Shown piece by piece: positions 34,601 through 42,083 of a stretch of DNA of 64,000 nucleotides. The stretch is from Bacteroidota bacterium (GTDB taxonomy: Bacteria; Bacteroidota; Bacteroidia; Chitinophagales; Chitinophagaceae). The notes beneath the pieces were generated by a model, which was not told the DNA's origin, ran no database searches, and saw only the letters and a list, made by a program, of their open reading frames with translations. Position 1 is the first letter of the stretch; each line of letters opens with the position of its first letter. The translations under genes and the position numbers were made by a program. The stretch is taken from assembly GCA_023433345.1 (NCBI GenBank), contig JAEZDA010000017.1, positions 62,001 to 126,000 of the forward strand. Direction: 5' to 3'.

Positions 34601-37600
34601 CGCGCCTGAACTCTTGAGCGAGCGTGAATACCTGTTACCGAATTGTCGGAAGCCAAACCCGTAACAATGTTGTTTGATATGGAATCAATGCTCCCGTTAT
34701 TGCTTCCAAACCGATCGATAAAAAATCCGAATAGTTCTCCGCCGGTTGCCTGAATGTTACTGATCACGTTTCCCGTATACTTTTTTATTGGAGGGGGATT
34801 AATTGTTGAGCCCTCAGTGTCACGGATACCGTAGAATGTACCGATAGATGTGATGTTTGTGAAGGAATTGTTTCTCACATTTACATTTGATCCGGGCTGT
34901 GAGCTATCATCTAATAAAATTCCCATAAAAGGGTTCCGGATGTCTGCATTTCCTTCCGTTGTATTTCCGATAATGTTTCGTGTAGCCCCGGCCGTTAGTG
35001 CACCGGAACTTTCTATCAGGTGTGTGAATATTTGCCTGGTGTGAAGGTTGATGAACCTGTTTTCGGAAATATTCCCGATGCCGCCTGCCATTGTGGGATT
35101 GAGGGTTGATATCAATGTACAGTATCCCGAATGATCAACGGGGTTCTGGTAACTGAAGCCATATAATTCATTTTCATTCACATCCTGTAAGCGCGATTGG
35201 GAGAAAGCGGAGATCCCTCTTACATCAGAATTGCTGTTACCGCTGAAATTTATCCATGGGAGAGTAGATGTGCCAATCTTGTTTTTTAATATTTTCACCT
35301 GTGAATTTGCTCCGGGGAGAAATCCTGCCGTACGGATGCCTGACACCTCTGTTTCGTTCTGTGCCGTCTGCCACCCTTGAAGAGTGTTTTCTGATATCTC
35401 CAACACGCTACCGGTAGATGTTGTTGAAATGCCGTATAGAAAATTTAATGGTGATGTAGAGTTTGAAGGAGCGAGTGATCCATTGTTAGAAAGAAAACCG
35501 CCTTCATTGAAGAACCCGGCTCGTATATTGTCGTCAACAGAGTTTCCAACCTGGTTGTTGCCAATCGTAAAACTTCCTGCACCGCCGGCGCTGATGCCCG
35601 TAAAGTTTACAATTTTGCCTGCAGTAGTTCCGCTCATCAGAATTCCGCCGATGATATTTTGCATTACAATGCCTTGCGAAGTTGAGGCCGCCCTGATCGC
35701 CGTAGCATAGCCTACATCAGCATTTGAAGAAACGTAAATCGACAATTGTTCATTGGGAGATCCGATAATGTTTGCTGCATTTGAACCTATATCTACGGTT
35801 CCGTTTTCAACATATATTCCGTTGAATATTCCCGGGCTAAGAGGAGAAGCTGAATATATATTAAGCCCGCCGATATGGTTGCCGTCGATATTGGAAAGCA
35901 AACCTCCGCCATCGAAGTCTGCTGAGATACCAAAGAACCTGAATGTTGTGGCTGTTCCTGCCGGCTCATATAATGCGGGAAAGCCGGTTAATGCCACAGA
36001 GTTCCCAACGAGGTTCATCACACCGGTTCCGCTTTCATTAGCAAAGCCTATTCGGTTTCCGGTGATCCTGAAATTTTCACCGCCGACTATACGGATTGCA
36101 AAAAGTTCAATATTCGTGGATGTAAATCTTCTTTCTGCCGTTTGGTAGAATTTGTTATCAATAATGTTCCAACTGCTGTTAGCATTGTTCAGGAATATTC
36201 CGTGATTATCATTGGAACTGCTGAAGAAATTGAAGATCTCATTCTGCGAAATCGTTATTGAGTCATTGGCGCTGCCGGCTGTTCCTGCAGCGTAGATGGC
36301 ATTCGTGGGGAAGTCAACCGATTCAGATATGGCATTGTCATGAATGGTGTTATGATCATTTCCATTGCCCGAAGGAGATGATGCGCCTATCAAAATTGTT
36401 CCGGTGAAGGAACCAGCTCTCCTGCTTTGAACATTACAATGTTTGATGATGTTATACCTGGCATCATTAATAAACTGGACGGCTATACCTGTGCCTTCGT
36501 TCCTGATGACAATTTCGCGGGTAGTTCCTGTACCTCCCTGTCTTCCATCAAAGATGATATGATCAGATCCGTTGAAGTTGATAACCTGGGTAGTTGTAAC
36601 ACCGGTTATTGCAGGTGTGGAGGTTAACGATGGTCGAATGGTAAGGGTGTTGATGGACGAAGCGTCCGCATGCTCAAGGATCTGGATGGGAAAGGTCTCT
36701 AACGGTGCCGTATAGGTGTTATCTGTCAGCTCGAAAACAACGGGCCCGGTAAGCGCGCAGGCATTGTTGTAAACATTGATCGCTTCTGAAAGTGAATTAA
36801 AGTTTTTTCCTGAGCCCACAGTGTAAAGCCCGCTTAACGTGTGGTTAAGGGAAAATGAGAAGGGTGTTGGAGGGAAGCTTGAAATGGAGTGGACAGATTC
36901 TGCAGACACTCCTGCAGGATAGGATGCAACATTTATTGCAGGGCTAAGGTCTTGCGCTATCACGAAGTACTCTACGATATCGCCGCTGGCAAGGCCTCCC
37001 ATGTCGGTTTCCACAATAGTGAAATTCCATGAACTGCTCAATGTGTTTCCACCGGTATTTATTCCCGGTTGCGAAAACCATGCGCCCGAATTTTTTCTGT
37101 AATAGATACGCGGAACGTTTGCACCCGCAAGTGGAACGCCCGTTTCATCTTCAATTATTACACTGGCGACCGAGTTGCCAGAGAAAGTGCAGGTAGGTGA
37201 AGCTATCGAAGTGTAGGAGATGCCCGGCGGATCCATTTCTGAATAGATCCCTTCAAACTCGTCAGCGCCGATATCAGGTGCTGTACCTGTGCCCGTGTAG
37301 CCGATGTTTCCCTGCCGTATCTCCGAATCAGCATCATCGGTAATTCCTGCAATCGCAAGTGCGCCGCTTTCTATTTGCGTGGGAACAGCGGCATCGATAT
37401 GAAGGAAGTTTGCAGAGCTGCCGGCAACACTTAGGAATGTTGGAAGTTCTGTGAGAGAATTTGATTCGCAAATTGGGCCCACACGAGTTTTAAATGCGCT
37501 CAGTGTTTGATCAGAATTTGTAACGTTATAAAAAATGAGATTGGCAGGTGCCGGCGTGCCTGCATACCAAATGTTGTTGTTTGAGGCCTCATTATAATTT

Positions 37601-40140
37601 GCAAAAGTTGAACTGCTCCGCATTAGGGCCGCTGTACGGCCGGTGCCATTTGCCGTGGATAGATTAACAACAAGGTTGTTGCGGAGCGTGGTATTGCCGG
37701 TGGTATTTGTTGCGTTGGCTGTAAGAAAAATTCCCGATGATCCGAAATTAGTTCCTGATGAAGATGCGTTCAGGTAAATGGTATTATGATCGGCCTGCAT
37801 TTGCGAATTGATGCCAACAAGTGAAAACGCAATTCCCCGGATCACATTATTTGCATTTGCCTGCGGTGCCTCAAGGTTGCCAATAATGTTGTTATAGATA
37901 GTGTATAAATTGTTAGAAGTGCCTTCAACATTAATGCCTGCAACTGTCACCGATGCTGCAGTAGCGGTAAAGTTTGAAATCCTGTTTTTATAAACATTTC
38001 CTGTGAGGGTGGGGGCGAGTAAGATTCCGTAAAGAACGGAGTTGGAGGTTGTGGTAGTGATCGAAAGATTGTAAATGGTGTTCCCGAAAGCATTGAAGGT
38101 GCTCGTGGCGGTGCCATGGTAACGGATGCCGTAAACGAAGTTTTGTCCGCCGCTGATATTTTTTATTTCGTTGTTGAAGCATTGATGAACCACTGTCGAT
38201 TTCGACCGCATATTAATGCCTGTGAATGCCCCGCTGGCAATGTCGCTGATGATGTTTGATGAAATTTCCGAATTGTTTCCTCCGTTAGAACAATCCAGGG
38301 CATTTACAACAGCGGGAAAATTCCAGTTGGAAAAGGTGTTTCCGGTTATCATTATTGTGGGCCCGTCTGCCGCGAGGCCGGCAACATTATTCCATCCATT
38401 CATTATTGCCGAAGAGCCGGTGAGTCCTGAAAAATTGTTGTTCGATTGAACCATTAAATTCCCCGAACGTGAATTTCCTGTTGCAGTGAAAATATTCAAT
38501 GTGCCTGTGCCCGTGCTTGTGAAGCCGTTGGTGACGCTGTTTCCGCTGCAGGTTTCTATGCACCCTGCGTTCTGGGCCATAGATCCCGACCTGCTTATTA
38601 ATGTTACAGGGCCCGATGTGTTGATCGTAAGCGAATTAAATGTGTTGTTTTTTACATCTACCGTAGTGGCTGCAGACGAATTGTTCGCGAATTGTATCCC
38701 GGTGAAATTTCCGGTGCCGGGAACTGTTTGAATGAATCCCTGTAAGAAATTATTGTTGATGGATATTGAAGCCGTTCCTGCTATTGTATTACTTATAATG
38801 CCGGTAAGATTTCCCGATGTAGCGTTGCTAAAAGTAATGGCGTCATTCCCTGCATCACCCAGAATATTATCAGAGATCGAAAGAGAGTTAACCACTGCAC
38901 CGGAGTTCTGTATTCCCGAAAAACCGCCCGTAGCTGAGTTCGAGGTGTTCAGCCTGATTATATTGTCATTTATCTCGAGTGTACCGCATGCAAACGTATT
39001 GTTGATTCCAACAAGGAGTGGCCCGCTGTTACTGCCGACTGAATTTCCGCTGATGATATTTCCTTCGATACGTATCGTGGCGCCTGAAACCGGGCCTGGC
39101 ACGGATTCGCAGCGGATTACTTCATATGTGCCTCCGTTAAAATTATTACTAAGGGTCAGGCTGTTGTTCAACACAGATGATGTGAAAATACCTGCAGGAA
39201 GTATGGAAGCATAATTTTTATAAATACCGCGAACATTGATGGTGGAGCCCGACAATAAGCTGCTCACGATCGTGTTATTCGACACATTATCGTTCACCTG
39301 GTGGTTCATGAATACGCCATAGCAGGAGCCGGTATTACTTACATAAGACGTTACTGCAGCAAGCCCGCCGAAGTTGGAGATCGTGTTGCCTTCTGATGAC
39401 TGTGTCCCTCCTATGTCATTCCCGGAATCCATATTTGCGGCGTTGCTGCCCGACCCGATAAAGCAGATTCCCATGTTAACGTTACTGATGGTATTTCCAT
39501 ACACTTTATTGCCATGATTCGGGGCAGTGGTATTGTTGATGATGTTCACAGCAACAGTGGGCACGGTGGACGAATGCCTTGTATTGCTGTATATACCAAA
39601 TGTGTTACTGTAATTCTTATTGAGGGAGATAGTATTGTTGAGAATAATATTGAATTGGGTGCCATCGGTGGTGCTCCGGCAAAGCAGGGCAACGCCCCAT
39701 TCCGTCATGTTGTTAGAGGCGAGAGTTGTGGTAGTATTCGCCGGATTTTCCCGAAGAACAAAGTTGGAAAGTGTAACATTGTCTGCTCCGACAATTTTGA
39801 AAAGGGCGTCGGCAGTAGCGCCGGCCGTTTGCGGGGAGAAGGCCGTGATGGTATTGTTTGATCCATTTATAATAACCCTGTTTATGTTTGTTGTGGCTGC
39901 CGTAAAGTTGATTATATAGCCGCCGGAAGGAGCCGTTTGTGGGTTGGCAGCGTTCAATGTAATCGTAACTGGTCCGCTGATGGCCGTAATGCTGTTCAAT
40001 GCAGTGATCGCATTCGCCAAAGAAGTGTAAGTTGCTGCAAGCGCAGGTGTGGTATTGCCGGGGTTAGTTACAGAAACCACCTGGGCGTACGTGATGCGCC
40101 AAAACAACAGAAGGAACAATAAGATAGCCGCTTTCCTCAT
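31636..40140 (-). CDS. Giant secreted right-handed beta-helix protein with T9SS-like C-terminal domain
   Basis: 2834 aa. The signal peptide is ~1-19 (FRITYAQ-like end: WRITYAQ). Two long parallel-beta-helix modules follow, rich in N-x-I/V and NNT turns. Module 1 runs about 33-965 and module 2 about 1105-2155. Both open with a similar SLANAI/SLSEAI entry helix and SGPVTITL / TGPVVFEL strand and both end in D-[IL]-G-A-D-E. Between them is an Ig-like segment. A TWTG...WNDPGNW module follows (about 2160), then a long C-terminal region. The last ~85 residues (SVKILTNPVQTSLQLEITGF ... GTYILRIYRKD) resemble a type A T9SS sorting domain. It is likely surface-bound or secreted, as an adhesin or polysaccharide-binding protein. 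No catalytic motif was found. Confidence 0.85.
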   Translation of the reverse strand: MRKAAILLFLLLFWRITYAQVVSVTNPGNTTPALAATYTSLANAITALNSITAISGPVTITLNAANPQTAPSGGYIINFTAATTNINRVIINGSNNTITAFSPQTAGATADALFKIVGADNVTLSNFVLRENPANTTTTLASNNMTEWGVALLCRSTTDGTQFNIILNNTISLNKNYSNTFGIYSNTRHSSTVPTVAVNIINNTTAPNHGNKVYGNTISNVNMGICFIGSGSNAANMDSGNDIGGTQSSEGNTISNFGGLAAVTSYVSNTGSCYGVFMNHQVNDNVSNNTIVSSLLSGSTINVRGIYKNYASILPAGIFTSSVLNNSLTLSNNFNGGTYEVIRCESVPGPVSGATIRIEGNIISGNSVGSNSGPLLVGINNTFACGTLEINDNIIRLNTSNSATGGFSGIQNSGAVVNSLSISDNILGDAGNDAITFSNATSGNLTGIISNTIAGTASISINNNFLQGFIQTVPGTGNFTGIQFANNSSAATTVDVKNNTFNSLTINTSGPVTLISRSGSMAQNAGCIETCSGNSVTNGFTSTGTGTLNIFTATGNSRSGNLMVQSNNNFSGLTGSSAIMNGWNNVAGLAADGPTIMITGNTFSNWNFPAVVNALDCSNGGNNSEISSNIISDIASGAFTGINMRSKSTVVHQCFNNEIKNISGGQNFVYGIRYHGTATSTFNAFGNTIYNLSITTTTSNSVLYGILLAPTLTGNVYKNRISNFTATAASVTVAGINVEGTSNNLYTIYNNIIGNLEAPQANANNVIRGIAFSLVGINSQMQADHNTIYLNASSSGTNFGSSGIFLTANATNTTGNTTLRNNLVVNLSTANGTGRTAALMRSSSTFANYNEASNNNIWYAGTPAPANLIFYNVTNSDQTLSAFKTRVGPICESNSLTELPTFLSVAGSSANFLHIDAAVPTQIESGALAIAGITDDADSEIRQGNIGYTGTGTAPDIGADEFEGIYSEMDPPGISYTSIASPTCTFSGNSVASVIIEDETGVPLAGANVPRIYYRKNSGAWFSQPGINTGGNTLSSSWNFTIVETDMGGLASGDIVEYFVIAQDLSPAINVASYPAGVSAESVHSISSFPPTPFSFSLNHTLSGLYTVGSGKNFNSLSEAINVYNNACALTGPVVFELTDNTYTAPLETFPIQILEHADASSINTLTIRPSLTSTPAITGVTTTQVINFNGSDHIIFDGRQGGTGTTREIVIRNEGTGIAVQFINDARYNIIKHCNVQSRRAGSFTGTILIGASSPSGNGNDHNTIHDNAISESVDFPTNAIYAAGTAGSANDSITISQNEIFNFFSSSNDNHGIFLNNANSSWNIIDNKFYQTAERRFTSTNIELFAIRIVGGENFRITGNRIGFANESGTGVMNLVGNSVALTGFPALYEPAGTATTFRFFGISADFDGGGLLSNIDGNHIGGLNIYSASPLSPGIFNGIYVENGTVDIGSNAANIIGSPNEQLSIYVSSNADVGYATAIRAASTSQGIVMQNIIGGILMSGTTAGKIVNFTGISAGGAGSFTIGNNQVGNSVDDNIRAGFFNEGGFLSNNGSLAPSNSTSPLNFLYGISTTSTGSVLEISENTLQGWQTAQNETEVSGIRTAGFLPGANSQVKILKNKIGTSTLPWINFSGNSNSDVRGISAFSQSRLQDVNENELYGFSYQNPVDHSGYCTLISTLNPTMAGGIGNISENRFINLHTRQIFTHLIESSGALTAGATRNIIGNTTEGNADIRNPFMGILLDDSSQPGSNVNVRNNSFTNITSIGTFYGIRDTEGSTINPPPIKKYTGNVISNIQATGGELFGFFIDRFGSNNGSIDSISNNIVTGLASDNSVTGIHARSRVQAREIEISKNVIRNLETSSDGQTVTGIRSSLVQALTPCRIKENIISNLQSTGSADSLVGINILEPSNGVDVRENKIYAINASGTQSQSSAISAGEAGSSAVDNLRVFNNLVGNIEAPSSGNTLIPPVTGIRINNQLPGGNAGVFNNSIHLTAASGHNDFSSACLYTNTVGNIIVENNLFSNLSATGSNGKAVVHWRKGADISGYTASINDLFAGVPAPDRLLYFDQTNSISSLSAYQAHMTPNEGLSISILPNFQSVDGDLLNFLHLNPFTNCDIIGKGSNDITLLERDFEGDERELPPPTGSTCDLGADEVSKWNTWTGTNGTAWNDPGNWSLGVVPNSVLQSVRIALPPPTNQPTISTGEFFQMKQLTISSGASLQNEGTVRVAGVLKCAPASINNEPSGPVTGSVELNGFCGDTRSLAGDIFLSNNIKNLVIGTNVQLSSNASEGLNIYGALEFGPVSGVNFHTGDNLVLVSNSSATARVGKVTGNSITGTASVERFINTGLPGNGGHPKSWQFLATPAKGQSIFDSWQEGGSTPPAYGTILTGTGSGFDITTPLPSIKYYDPAAGADGNWIGVANTASEVQRAEGYMVMVRGDRSVTTASAPANPTRLRIKGSLYQPSDPPPVTIVQPGKLASVGNPYASPVSVEFMRNNGRFINLNNDVIVWDPLLNGTYGLGGYQTLSAANNYEPTAGGTAYYPANLPAPHIQSGQAFFVRSSGSAGQVTFTEACKVELQRLVHRAHIPRDRKFFRAKLFTAEQEIADGNALVTSLLYADSLDENDAVKLRHSGENFFIRSSDNELSVESRNRIKNLDTIQYGFSNLREKDYVVSFYSSNMSNSGLAAYFGDRFLKTERGINLNDSSSFRIKITSDPASKSSKRFYVVFKTRGIRQVAIPSSELAKGKIEASVKILTNPVQTSLQLEITGFQPGEYNYTISSHAGILIQNGLFSLGTFRQVVEIPLKKHTSSGTYILRIYRKDESISVPFILVN

Positions 40141-40170
40141 TAAAAAAATTTTCTAAGGAGGTGGTTTTGA

Positions 40171-40335
40171 ATGGTAGCAACACGGCCTGATGTGATGCGG
40201 GCTGTATATACTAAAGATAAGGAAAATGGAGGGTGCGGCGCCACGCCGAAATATGAACCTTTGGTATCAATTGTTAACGCCGCGAAGCATTATCATTTAG
40301 GGGTTTTGTTGCGTCCTTTACGATGCAATGATTAA
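40171..40335 (+). CDS. Possible small ORF with a perfect Shine-Dalgarno (54 aa, doubtful)
   Basis: An ATG at 40171 opens 54 codons ending TAA at 40333-40335. AAGGAGGTG (40155-40163), a perfect complement to the 16S rRNA 3' tail, lies 7 nt upstream, which is unusual in Bacteroidota, where SD sequences are nearly absent. The predicted protein has no recognisable motif, no signal peptide and unremarkable composition. It may be chance: the complementary strand is the 5' leader of the giant gene. I list it because the SD-start geometry is ideal. Confidence 0.25.
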   Translation: MVATRPDVMRAVYTKDKENGGCGATPKYEPLVSIVNAAKHYHLGVLLRPLRCND

Positions 40336-40384
40336 TTCTTTGATTCGGCGATAAATGCATTAGGCATTTAAGAGGTTAAACTAG

Positions 40385-40456
40385 TGGCCTCGCCAGGAAT
40401 CGAACCTGGATCTGGAGCTTCGGAAACTCTTATACTATCCATTGTACTACGAGGCC
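40385..40456 (-). tRNA. tRNA-Arg, anticodon CCG
   Basis: Reading the minus strand from 40456, a cloverleaf of 72 nt forms: acceptor GGCCTCG / CGAGGCC (perfect 7 bp), D arm GTAC / GTAT, anticodon loop TTCCGAA with anticodon CCG, a 4-nt variable loop and T arm CCAGG-TTCGATT-CCTGG. Only the outermost anticodon-stem pair is mismatched. CCA is not encoded. It reads the CGG codon. Confidence 0.95.
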
Positions 40457-40468
40457 AAAAAAGGAGGG

Positions 40469-40476
40469 CAAAGATA
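40469..40476 (-). promoter_or_regulatory. Bacteroidetes -7 box for tRNA-Arg
   Basis: The minus strand reads TATCTTTG, an exact TAnnTTTG, 12 nt before the mature tRNA 5' end at 40456. This gives the short 5' extension expected of a monocistronic tRNA. Confidence 0.6.
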
Positions 40477-40583
40477 GGAATTTGATTTACGATTTACGAT
40501 GTAGGATCTGGCAATGACGGTCATTAGTTCCGACTAAAGAATAGTTGGCTGCCGGCTCATGACTACAAACTATTGACCAGCGA

Positions 40584-41174
40584 CTATTTCCCAAACACCT
40601 GGATGTTCGTGCCAAAGATCTTCACCGCAATGGCTAACAATATAACGCCGAAGAATTTTCGTACCACAATGATACCGCTCGGCCCAAGCGCCCTCTCGAT
40701 CCATTTTAAAGACTGAAGCACGATGTAAATCACAATACAATTGATCAATATTCCGATCCAGATATTTACCGTATAGAAATTCGCTTTTAAAGACATAATG
40801 GTGGTCAACGTTCCCGAACCTGCGATCAACGGAAAGGCGATCGGAACAACACTGCCGCTCTTCGGATTGTTATCGGGCTTGAAGAATTCCAGCCCCAGCA
40901 CCATCTCCAGCCCGATGATAAAGATCACAATACTTCCCGCCACGGCAAAGGAGTTCACGTCTAAACCCATAAGCCCCAGAAATTCTTCGCCTACAAACAG
41001 GAACAGCAACATCAGAACACCTGATGCGATCGTCGCTTGCAATGACCGGATCTGCCCGCCCATCTTGGCTTTGAGCGATATTAACACAGGCGCGTTTCCC
41101 ATCATGTCTATCACCGCAAAAAGGGTGAAGGTAACAGTGATCAATTCTTTTAATGAAAAGTTGGAAAAGTTCAT
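40584..41174 (-). CDS. MarC-family integral membrane protein
   Basis: 196 aa with six predicted membrane segments arranged as two threes. The MarC signatures VTFTLFAVIDMMGNAPVLI (first half) and PIAFPLIAGSGTLTTI (second half) are present. The function of the family is unresolved; an amino-acid exporter role was proposed and later disputed. The gene lies 68 bp downstream of the response regulator on the same strand. That gap holds two near-identical 15-nt direct repeats (41223-41237 and 41238-41252) but no clear promoter. Confidence 0.88.
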   Translation of the reverse strand: MNFSNFSLKELITVTFTLFAVIDMMGNAPVLISLKAKMGGQIRSLQATIASGVLMLLFLFVGEEFLGLMGLDVNSFAVAGSIVIFIIGLEMVLGLEFFKPDNNPKSGSVVPIAFPLIAGSGTLTTIMSLKANFYTVNIWIGILINCIVIYIVLQSLKWIERALGPSGIIVVRKFFGVILLAIAVKIFGTNIQVFGK

Positions 41175-41242
41175 AGTTAATTCGCAAGTGTCAATTCTCT
41201 ACAGAGATCTAAAATATTTCAATCCATCCAACCACTAATCCA

Positions 41243-41872
41243 TCAAACCACATTGTAACTATTCGCCAGATCTTTCAACTCCAGCAAATTACTTACACGG
41301 AGCTTTTCAAAGATGCGCGATTTGTGCGTTCCCACGGTGGAAACACCAAGTTGAAGGCTATGGCTGATCTGGCTGATCGTTTTACCGGATAAAAGAAGAT
41401 TGGTGATCTCAAACTCACGCGGCGATAGTTTGTTGAATGGATTTTCATTCGTTACCTGACCTGCACTGCTTGCGAGAATGTCCAGCAGGGTTTCAGAAAT
41501 ATATTTCTTTCCGCTGAGCACGAGCCCGATGGCCTTCTGCATCTCCTCAAGTGATGAATCTTTATTGAGATATCCCATCGCACCTGCCTTGAGGTAACGT
41601 TGGGCATAAATATTCTCAGGGCTCATGGAAAAAACCAAAACTTTCAGGTGAGGATACTCTGTAGAGATCTTCTGCATCAAAGCAAGGGTATCAGTGTTAG
41701 GCATCTGTATATCCAGCATGGCCATATCATACACCGTTTTTTCAAGTTTTTCAATGGCGCTGTTCCCATCATTTGCCTCATCTATGGTGCAGGGTTTGTA
41801 CATATCAGACAAAAGGGTCTTAACCCCCGATCGCACCACCACGTGATCATCAATAATGAGAAAATGTTTCAC
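41243..41872 (-). CDS. NarL/FixJ-type response regulator
   Basis: 209 aa. The receiver domain is ~1-120 with acidic pocket Asp8/Asp9, phospho-acceptor Asp54 (MLDIQMP), Ser/Thr in VFSMS and Lys in LNKDSS. The LuxR-type HTH (~145-205) has LSPREFEITNLLLSGKTI and the recognition helix VSTVGTHKSRIFEKL. It binds DNA after phosphorylation. The divergent PAS histidine kinase at 42084 is 211 bp away and is the probable partner. Confidence 0.9.
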   Translation of the reverse strand: MKHFLIIDDHVVVRSGVKTLLSDMYKPCTIDEANDGNSAIEKLEKTVYDMAMLDIQMPNTDTLALMQKISTEYPHLKVLVFSMSPENIYAQRYLKAGAMGYLNKDSSLEEMQKAIGLVLSGKKYISETLLDILASSAGQVTNENPFNKLSPREFEITNLLLSGKTISQISHSLQLGVSTVGTHKSRIFEKLRVSNLLELKDLANSYNVV

Positions 41873-42083
41873 GAAAAATTAATTAAAAAAGGGAATGCGA
41901 GCGTTTAACATCGGGTTACTGCCTTTAAACCTTGCTAAAGTACTACTTATACTGAAATGGTTCAAGCTAACGGTATATGTTTTTACCTTTACAATGCTAA
42001 CCTCTGAAACTGATCAGCTCAACCAATGCTTTTGAGGGAAAAAATTGTTCCCTGTACCTGATCCTTGAGAAATAAACCATAAC

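Noticed and set aside
38732..39214. Long plus-strand open frames inside the giant gene (also 35753-36148, 33551-33901, 35384-35710)
   Set aside because: They are antisense to the continuous 2834-codon beta-helix frame and have low-complexity sequences that follow from its N/T/S/G-rich codons.
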